Assembly (NCBI RefSeq): GCF_000002075.1
Contig: NW_004797370.1
Coordinates: forward strand, 786,667 to 824,951
Direction of reading: 5' to 3'
DNA: 38,285 nt
Source: Aplysia californica
Lineage: Eukaryota; Mollusca; Gastropoda; Aplysiida; Aplysiidae
The notes beneath the pieces are model-generated. The model saw only the letters and a list, made by a program, of their open reading frames with translations, did not search any database and was not told the origin of the DNA. The position numbers were made by a program, and so were the translations under genes. Below, piece by piece: positions 30,091 through 38,285 of this stretch. Each line of letters begins with the position of its first letter. Positions within the stretch are counted from its first letter, which is position 1.

Positions 30091-31182
30091 ATGTTCTCTG
30101 TACAAGATGCAACCCTTTAGTGTAACAGATGATCAGACCTTAAGATTGTGCAATTTTACTTGTACAAGACACTCTAAGCTTTGCATTGTACAAAAACTGT
30201 TGCTAAATTAGCCTTTATAATGTTTCTGCAAACTGCTCCATAGCTCCTTGACTTGCTTCTTGTTGTCAATGCTATAACTTACATCAAATATTTTAATAGA
30301 CTCTCCTTATGAGCATACATATTTTTCTATGAACCAATATGCCTTCAGCTGTTAGTTTTTAGAATCTGTTTCTTTTGTGCTCTTGGACATCTGTCTTTGG
30401 GCTTGGATTTCAGTTATGGCAAATTTTAAGTATTGTAGGAAATAAGGCAGTTTTGTGCTATGTGTTTTGAAATTCCCTCGCTCAGATTGCAAATGAAATC
30501 CTGACGTTTTGTTTTTGAAGATGCCATTGTTGAATAGAAATGTGCATAACGTTTTTGTAAAAAAATTAGCATAATCAAAGCTGGTTAAATAGAATGGACA
30601 AAATGATATCGTCGCTGTGGCAAGAAAATTGAGTAACTCTTTTTGTTAACCCAGCTTTATGGGGTGAATAAAAGATATTGGAGCTACTTGATTTTCTTGC
30701 ATTGACAATGTATGTATTGTGTTTCACTTGTTACTGTAAAGTTGTTCTTTTCGAGTGTCATTGTTCTTGATTTTGTTTTTGCTTCGCAATAATTCTTTTC
30801 CCGATTTCAAAGCCTTATCTGAATATTGTATATATTTATATATATAAATATATTTATTGTAAAATGTCACGTCCCATGGCCTTGTCCTAGTTTTCTCACC
30901 TGTCATCCGTGGGTGACTTGGGCTGATGTTCACGGCGCTGGTTTGCCATAATAATCAAATAGAAAATTGTTTTGTAAAAATAGTTCATTCACTACGAGTT
31001 TAACAATATCTCTGTGATTATTCAGTGTTGAATCTTTCCTGTCATCCATGACACACATAGACACCCTCTGCTTGTTGATCACAAAATGTTCATCATTGTC
31101 ATGCTGTTTTCTTAATGAGTTATTACTGTAGTTTATGGCTTGTTTGGTGTTTCTTTTCTTTTCTTTCTTTTCCTTTTTTTTT

Positions 31183-31350
31183 GGTTGTTGGTTGGCGAGT
31201 GCTCAGGTGTGACTTGCTTTCCTATCAAACACCTGTTTTATTTCTCCTTTTTTTTTTCCTTTTTATGTTACTCTCTAGTATCACTGATATTCTTTGGCAC
31301 TGAATGACATATTTGTTGCAAGTGCTGTAAAACTCTGACCAAACCGAACG
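31183..31350 (+). repeat. A-family SINE
   Basis: GTTGTTGGTTGGCGAGTGCT, CCTATCAAACACCTG, TTTGGCACTGAATGAC and AAGTGCTGTAAAACTCTGAC. Confidence 0.7.
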
Positions 31351-32549
31351 AAACAACTTTTTTTGTACTGCACCTCAACTTTTTATGTCTCATTGGTTGA
31401 ATCGAGAGCAGAACCAATTTATGCGCGACTTTGGAAAAAAAAAAATGTTGGAACAGCCAACTTGAAACAGACCTCCCACCTTCTTTTAGACCGAATGACG
31501 GAAAGTAATCTATTTGTAATTAAAATTATTTTTTGTGTGTTGTGAACTGAAGATGCTATGTGCACTTTAAAGGGAATTTATCTATCAGTATTTAATAGTT
31601 TTGCCCCTCCAAACTGTTGATATGAGATGCATGCATGGTTTGTGTGACCAAATTATTATGAGGTCACCTTTTATGGTGCAGCTTTTAGGGCCTCGTTGCC
31701 TTATAGGCTTTAAGTTACAGTAATATGCGCATATTGTTTTAAAATTGGTGACAGATGAATATTGCCGATACGTTCAATTGTTGATGCCTGGTTTATAGAT
31801 CCTTCTTTTGAAATGTGTTTTGATAAATTTCTTATATTACTCTATTATGTTGCCTTTTCTTCATTATTTCTCAGTATCTTTTCATTTTTTTATGTTTCAT
31901 TGCAGTAGTTCATATAACAGTAGTTTTAGTGTTTAGTGTATTGACATATTCCTGTGTGACTGTTGAGCAGGTTGTATTATCAGATGTTTGATCAGGTAAT
32001 ATAAATGATAATAGAAAAAAGTGAAAAGGAGAGAGAGAGAGTGAGTGAAGAAAAAATAACTCCCACAGAGAAAGGAAACACTCAGAGAGAAAGAAGGAAA
32101 GGAAGAAATGAGAGAGATGGAAAAAGAATTTAACGTTGTTGGATGATTGGATTGGTAGTTTTTAGAGTTGTAGAGGTGGACTAAAATAAAACCCATGGAA
32201 AATGGAGTTAACTGATGGCACGAGAATGTCTTAACAGCGTAGTAGATAACATTTGAGATGAAGCAATATAATTGGTGTCTACTAAATGTAATGTTTTGAA
32301 GATCTGGTTTTTGCAGCTTTGTTAGTGGCTCTTCCCTCCTTCAGTCAGTGCTCCCTCCTTCTATCAGCCCTTCCACATTTGTGTTCTGTTTTCACTGTCT
32401 ACTTAAGCTCCAGCAGTTGGTCCATTTACTTTTACTATAACGTGTACTTAGTTTATGCCATTTCACACTTGTATTTCATCACATGTTTTCCCTCAGGTTT
32501 CCCTGTCCCTCTGTTCTCGTCATAGAACTTTTTTTTCTGCTACTTTAAA

Positions 32550-32635
32550 CAATGATAATAATAGATTGCATTTATATAGTGCTCTATCCCATACAAGTGT
32601 GAGCTCTGAGTTTAAGATGTTCAATATTTTTTTAA
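32550..32635 (-). repeat. Reverse-strand SINE tail
   Basis: AATAATAGATTGCATTTATA and TAGTGCTCTATCCCATAC are the reverse of the 3' tail type seen at 18462-18535. Confidence 0.45.
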
Positions 32636-33896
32636 TCCGCCTTTTTCTCACTCATGTCTTTTGTGACTCTAAATGGTAGTGCAACCGTTTAGTTTTATTA
32701 AAATGTTTAGAGATTGTTGAGTTTTTTTACCTTAATGATGCTAATTTTGACCTAGCGTCTCAAATTAGGGTTTTACGAGGGGTTTGACAGCTGTTTCCAT
32801 TGATTACTGTTTTTAAAAATATTTTTATTTTCTTGCGACTTTGAAAGCAATATCAAACGCCAGCAGGATTCAGCCTCTTTCAATTATTGAAACATGGTCA
32901 TAATTAGGTGTTAGTTTTTGGGACTTACTTTTGTTTTGTGCATTTTTGTCCAGATAATTTAAAGGTGACAAGTAGAAAGATAACACTCTCGGCTGATAAT
33001 TTCATTGTGGCAGTTTGGATTACTGTGAAAGGTTTTAGAACATCGAAACGAAAGGTATTATGTATGTTCAAGAATTGAGATCTGTTTTTCCACACTAGAT
33101 TACAGAGGGCATTTTTTTGTCAAGGATGGGCATATTCCATCTTTTTTTTTTGTTTAGAATCTAGACTTTAATTGTATTTGATATTGAGAAAATGCTGGTT
33201 CTGAGGTTCTATGTTTACTTTTTTTTACCAAGTTCAAGTCTCCATTCTGTTCTAGAAGTGAAACCTAATTAAATGCGTAAAAATGTCTGTGCTGTTCTTT
33301 TTTTATTTCTTGCAAATTCACATGTAAGTATGGAAACCAGAAATATGGAGAGCTTGGGTGTTACTTTCAACCTTTTTTAGGTTATTTTCAACTAAGGTAT
33401 TACCTGATTTACTATTGTTGTTTTCTGTTCATGCGAAGCGATGAGAAAAGCAATAATGTTGTGTCGAATTTGCAAAGGCAGCCACTCTGGGTGGAGTTGT
33501 CAACTCTTTGGGATATTTCGATGAGCAGCGGCCCAAAACACGGAAGTGTGGAGACATACTGTTTACAGAGGGAAGGGAAAAAAAAGTTTTAAAAAAAAAC
33601 AACTGATTTTCCCAGAAGATTCTTTGATCATCTTACTGTTTACCAAGTCTATATCGGTATGATGTAGAGGATATAATTAGACATATTGCGAAATGAGGTT
33701 TTCTTGTTATTTAAAGCGACTGTAAACAGTGGCAGGTCATCACATCACATGTCAACTTCTGAGCCAGAGATTGCACTTTCCAAGTATCCAGGTAAAATCT
33801 TAGTGGAAAATTTGGAGTGGGTTTGGTTTGTGCCTCAGTTCATCGATATGCCATGGGCAAGAAGTCTCAGATGAAGGTCAATGGAAGGGGGCGGAG

Positions 33897-33992
33897 GGTT
33901 GGATTCATGATTGATTGTTGAAGCTACATCCAAGAAGCAAAGCAAGGAGTTGGGTTCATGATCGTTGAAGCTACATCCAAGAAGAAAAGCAA
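33897..33992 (+). repeat. Two tandem copies of a 45-52 bp unit
   Basis: GTTGAAGCTACATCCAAGAA occurs at 33918 and 33964, each preceded by TTCATGAT and followed by GCAAAGCAA or GAAAAGCAA. Confidence 0.7.
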
Positions 33993-34108
33993 TTTTTTTT
34001 TCAATATAAAATGTTCATGATTTCGGCAAGGTTGATGCTATAGTGTTTCTCAGTTTGAACTAATCAATTTTTCAATGTAAAGTATCAGTTTAGTCTTGTT
34101 GTTCACAC

Positions 34109-34286
34109 CAGTGTTTGCCAACCTGGGCCATATCGCCCACTAGTTGGGATCACCTGAGTCGTGACAAATAATATTATTTAATGTTAATGCCCTGCTTGGA
34201 AATACATGCAGGTGGGCAGTCGAACATGTTAGCCTTTTATAGGTGGCAACCATGGAGGCTGGCTTTAAAAGGGTTGACAAGTACTG
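34109..34286. mobile_element. hAT-type MITE
   Basis: The left end is CAGTGTTTGCCAACC and the right end on the other strand is CAGTACTTGTCAACC, typical of hAT elements. Possible worn 8-bp target copies are GTTCACAC and GCTTAGAC (5 of 8 match). 178 bp with no coding. Confidence 0.5.
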
Positions 34287-34524
34287 GCTTAGACCTTTGT
34301 GTCACAGGATTTGCCTCAAAGGTCTCGGATAGTGTCTGTTATGAGTTGTATGCTAGTTAGTTTGTGGGGTTTTTCCGGTTGTTTATGTGGAAGAACTTAT
34401 TAGAATGTTGCTTTCACAGTGATGATTTTCTCTTCTTCTCTTCTCGTCTTCACACTTTTCTTCTGCTCTTAGGTCAACTCCCCTTCCCAAGTAGCCCACC
34501 CCTCCATTTGCTATTCTTCCATCT

Positions 34525-34608
34525 ATTGATAACGATAGATTTCATTAATATAACCCTTGTCCCTACAAGAAAGTAGGCTCTATGCTCTGTACAATTTGTT
34601 ATTAGAGG
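34525..34608 (-). repeat. Reverse-strand SINE tail, diverged
   Basis: GATAGATTTCATTAATATAA and AGGCTCTATGCTCTGTACAA match the reverse of the 18462-18535 tail. Confidence 0.35.
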
Positions 34609-35737
34609 AAAAGCTCTTCTTCGTCTTTAGTTTTTGTTCCTTTTTAAAAAATTCATTCTGGCAACTTATTTTATCGTTCTGTGACTAAGAACTGCTCCCC
34701 TTCTTTAGTATATTTCTTTGAAATTTCAGGGGGGTTTTTAGCGCCTCTCCCACCCCCAACACACCCATATTATTTACTTTTGCTTGGGTGGATCCACTTT
34801 TGTTGGGGTGGTAATTTTCAAGATATGTTCTGGAGTCTCTGAAGCACAGGGTACTTGGGGCTATTTTGTTTCTAGTAAGTATGGTGATCTCTCATAGTGA
34901 ATTTCTAGTAATTTTGGAGATGTTTGTCTCTAATTTTCCACAAAAATAGAAGAAAAAAAAGTTTGCGTATGATATAGCTCCCTTTAGAGTCACAACTACG
35001 ATGAGAAGATTTCTGACACTTTGCCTTACTTTTTACCATTTGTAATGATTGTACTTCACTTGGCTCTGGTCTTGACGATGAGTTTGTAGAAGCTTCAATG
35101 TCCATGTGGTTCATTTTAGGTTTTTGAGGTGATGCCCAAGGTAAATTGTATAAGTATATTCCCAGCGAGATACATTATACAGTTGTTGAGCTTTTGTGTA
35201 TGTTGTATGTGTCTGCATCCTCAAGGATGCTGGCCATTTATGCTATGGAAACTTACTGATGGTGTTCAGTATACTTTTTAACACGAAAACGGCAATGCTT
35301 AATGGAAAAACAAGTCAACAGCCAGCATATTCACAAATTTCTTATTCTCCTTTCTTGGACAAAACATTTGTCTTTTGCGTACATATATAATATATATTAT
35401 TGTTTTTTGGTTGTTTTTTTAAATGCATATATTTTTTAAAATAGCTTTTCTTTTTTCTTCATTTTCCACAATAATACTTTTTACAGTAATTGGCTTCAGC
35501 AGATTTCCTCCCGTTTCAGTATTCTCCCCTGACACTATTTACAATAACTAGTTTTCCATGGCTTGTTTCCTCATGTTTTCAATATAAAGCCTGCCGTCAT
35601 TGCAGGCTGTTTGGTACATATTATTGTCCTGGTCATAACACAATTGCCAAAGTCAGTTTTTTTTTCCTTCTTGTTTTTAGTTATTGGCATTTTAGTATTA
35701 CTTGTTTTATTTCCTCACTATCTCAGGGGTTTTGTTT

Positions 35738-35935
35738 TATGCCTGTTATGCGTGTTTGGGGTGGTTTGCTCCTTCTTTCCTATCAAACATCTATCATCTT
35801 TATCTCTACTCCTTGTTTATTTAAACAAATTATTTTTGGGTTCGTTACTCTCAAGTGACACCGCTCTTCTTTGGCATTTACATGCTCTATTTGTGTTGTA
35901 AGTGCTGTAGAACTCTTACTGAAACTAAAAACTAA
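35738..35935 (+). repeat. A-family SINE
   Basis: GGTTTGCTCCTTCTTTCCTA, TCAAACATCTATCATC and AAGTGCTGTAGAACTCTTAC. Confidence 0.75.
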
Positions 35936-35971
35936 ATTTAACGCTGGGTACTTGTATTATTTATCAATATA

Positions 35972-36150
35972 TGTGGGTGGTTGGCGGGTGCTCTAGTGTG
36001 GTTTGCTTCTTCTTTCCTATCAAACGTCTGTTGTCCTCATCTCCCCTTCTTCTTTTATGTTTGTTACTCTCTTGTAACACCTCTAATCTTCTGGCGCTCA
36101 CATGACCTTATGCAGTTGCGAGCGCCGTAAAACCTCTACTAAAACTAACT
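35972..36150 (+). repeat. A-family SINE with C-type hairpin tail
   Basis: An A body (GTGGGTGGTTGGCGGGTGCT, TGTAACACCTCTAATCTTC) is joined to the GC-rich C-type tail: GGCGCTC at 36093-36099, GAGCGCC at 36120-36126, then GTAAAACCTCTACTAAAAC. Very well preserved, so perhaps young. Confidence 0.8.
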
Positions 36151-37339
36151 TATCGATATAGGAGAATTTTGTTTCTTTTTATTAAGTTTTCTTAGAAACA
36201 ATACTTAGGCAATTGTGTTAGACTGTGACCTTGTAATATAAAGGCTTTGTTTGTTTGATTGATTAAAAAATTTATTTTTTTTGTGCGCTCAGCTCACTTG
36301 TCTTGGCTCTGTTAATGTTTCACCCACATCTGCCTGGAGCTACGGTCACAGCTGTATCCGTGATAATGTGAAGATTTCACACTTCAGACGTAAACACAAA
36401 CTACTACCTATAATAATATTAATAAAAAAATATGAAATAAACATTGTCTGCACTACCCCAGTGTTGGTTGGTTATTATTGCTGGAGTTATTCTGTCGTTT
36501 TTTGTCTTAATTTTGTATAGTCATCCATCTCTCTGTCTGTCTCATTTTTGGTCAATTTCTTTTTTTTTTCATAACGATAAGCATCCCATACTTCTCTTTA
36601 GTTACTATTTTTTTTTCATCTCAATTATCATCTTATTCTTCTCTGGAGTTTGTAGTTTGTGCTTTCTTTTCAGTTAACTTCTCTTTCAGTTGTTGTTTTT
36701 TTTCAGTACGGTGGGATACAAAGAACTGCATTAATATATTTAACAAGCATCACTGTTAAAAAATATTTAGGGAAAGCCTCCAGGCATGAGAATGAACTAT
36801 CGCACTGAAAAATATATTTAAACTCCCGTTAGGCAAGGGATCACTTTTGACTTCATAGACATATCGTCAGCATATTTTCACAAACATCCGAATCATACCC
36901 AAAAAAAAAAATGGGGGGAACATTGAAGAAAAAAAAAAAGAGTTCCCAGATCATGGCTTTGGCACTCCTTAATTTTCAAGTAAAAACTAGGAAAGAATAC
37001 CGATACAAAAAAACAACAAAAAAAAACAAAAAAACATGTGGGTGATTTGGTAATTTTGATGGCAGTGCAGTGGGATTCATCGTAGTAGTGACAGATATTA
37101 TTCAAAACCCTCTTGAAAATTCATGCTTTTGGGTGGGCGGTATAAAAACAAATTTAGCCTCTTTTAAAGGTGGCAAGTTGTTTCTTAGGAGATAGTTGAG
37201 AATCTCATGGGAAGAAAAGAAATGAAAAGATGTAGCCTAGTACACAGAAGCCGCTCACAAGTAAGACCTATTGCAGTTTCTGAATCGGCATAAAAGCCTT
37301 TTCACCGTCCGCCAAGAGTTGTACGGTCCTTATTTAATT

Positions 37340-37400
37340 AATGCAAGTCTACCCCGCCATACCGCCAGCAAACTGACCGCCAGAGGTGAACACTGCATAC
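37340..37400. repeat. Possible arm of a pogo-like MITE
   Basis: CCCGCCATACCGCCAGC and GACCGCCAGAGGTG resemble the arms of the element at 27679. The ends are not defined. Confidence 0.3.
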
Positions 37401-37724
37401 GTTTGTTTTTGTAGAGAACATCATCCCAGTAAAAAAAAATGAACCGTGAACCATGATCACCGACGTCTGTTGCTGATCTGGCACTTGATGATGATGGAAG
37501 GTGGCAAAAGTGATGAATATGGAAAGTTGACAAGCGCTGACATAATTAAACAAAAATAAGCCTATAGAATGTGAGTATTCTATTTTTAATAATTCAGAAA
37601 TGCATTTGAGAATAAATACACGAAACGTTCAGCGTCAAGCATACTCAACGGGAAAAGACCGAAAGTTAACATCCATTTACGCTTTATATAGCACATGTAC
37701 ATGTAAAAGGCATCTAATTTTAAC

Positions 37725-38285
37725 ATGGAAAATCCAAGACAGGAAGAAGGGGTGGGAAAAGGGAAAATGGTAGAAAGAGGGAAGAAGAGAGCAAGAGGGA
37801 GGGAAAGGTGGAGGAATAGTCAGAAAGACAGAGGGGGGGGGGGGGGGGGCGGGAGTGAAGAGATAAATGAAATGGGGGTTGGAAGAAAATACTACGAGCT
37901 TTCCATCCAATCAAACAAGTCAGATCATTTAATTTACGTGGCAGGCCGAGGGCCAATTTATGCTAGGTGGGATTCAGGGCATTCCAGTAGACAGATGGAG
38001 ATAGAAGATCGGATATACTTCCACAAAATGTTATCAATCTCGTGCCTTTTTTCTGAGAAAGGGGCAACCGGGGGGGCCAGGGGAGGGGGAAGGATGAGCA
38101 GAGGGGATGGGGAGGTGGCAGGGGGACATGGAATGAGGGACAGAGGAGGCAAGGAGGCGAAAAAATTAGAAAAAGAAGAGGGGAAAGAGAAATGGTAGAG
38201 AGAGAGAGAAAAAAAAATAGAGAGAGAGAGATAAAAGGGAGAGAGAGAGAGAGAGAAAGGGCGGAAGAGGAAAAGTGGGGGTGGG
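37725..38285 (+). repeat. Purine-rich low-complexity block with GA repeats
   Basis: Runs of GGGA, GAAG and GAGG, a 17-base G run (37833-37849) and (GA)n at 38197-38262. The long open frame on the + strand here is Gly/Arg/Glu/Lys low complexity and is not a gene. Confidence 0.85.

Larger units (their letters stand above)
24441..38285. other. Downstream region without recognisable genes
   Basis: No open frame in this 13.8-kb stretch has recognisable protein similarity with matching splice sites. It contains SINEs A-D, a TA-flanked MITE, an inverted-repeat MITE and a hAT-type MITE, all listed separately. The stretches 25136-26215, 30091-31180, 31351-32545, 32640-33890, 34610-35735 and 36151-37330 are AT-rich with simple T or A runs and nothing I can name. 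It may be intergenic or part of a neighbouring gene's intron. Confidence 0.5.

Noticed and set aside
33732-33792. Exon-like stretch between GGCAG and CAG/GTAAAA
   Set aside because: The short open frame has no recognisable similarity and no partner exons nearby.
37725-38198. 157-codon open frame near the window end
   Set aside because: It is purine-rich low-complexity sequence with a long G run and no domain.
1-38285. CRISPR array, rRNA genes, retrovirus-like elements
   Set aside because: No regularly spaced identical repeats, no rRNA core sequence and no gag/pol-like frames or long terminal repeats were seen.

Overview
This window looks like animal nuclear DNA. It is AT-rich and intron-dominated, with small GT-AG exons scattered among many SINEs, MITEs and microsatellites. 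The tRNA-headed SINEs and their tails resemble elements I associate with molluscs and other lophotrochozoans. The organism is an inference; no marker gene fixes the species.

One host gene is recognisable, on the + strand: a GAB-family docking protein (GRB2-associated-binding protein, GAB1/GAB2/Drosophila Dos group). Seven exons can be placed by hand: 1300-1500, 3024-3120, 11311-11565, 13549-14601, 19379-19460, 21482-21584 and 22471-22761. Their phases agree at every junction (0, 1, 1, 1, 2, 0) and together they give 694 codons including the stop. The first coding exon, which should start the PH domain, lies upstream of the window. The first two exons carry the rest of the PH domain. The next two are Pro/Ser-rich, with a series of YxxP (CRK-SH2 type) motifs and a basic polyproline motif. 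The last three carry a basic linker, an acidic Ser patch and two C-terminal tyrosine motifs placed like the paired SHP2-docking tyrosines of GAB1.

Layout: 1-1299 is an upstream intron holding decayed look-alikes of the PH exon start. 1300-22761 is the gene body with large introns. From 22762 the 3' UTR begins, with a candidate poly(A) signal near 24413. From about 24440 to 38285 I see no exon; it holds repeats and AT-rich DNA and ends in a purine-rich low-complexity block.

The repeats are the most interesting part. Four SINE-like families (called A, B, C and D here) recur about 40 times, almost all in the gene's sense orientation. They end in the same kind of 3' tail: a short hairpin with a conserved loop, then TAAAAC and a simple tail. 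Families A and C show paired base changes in the stem that keep it folded. Several of these tails lie 30-70 bases upstream of the gene's splice acceptors. Six MITE-like elements with visible inverted ends (TA, TTAA or hAT type), plus one less certain one, are also present. No retrovirus-like element, CRISPR array or rRNA was seen, and no free-standing tRNA gene.
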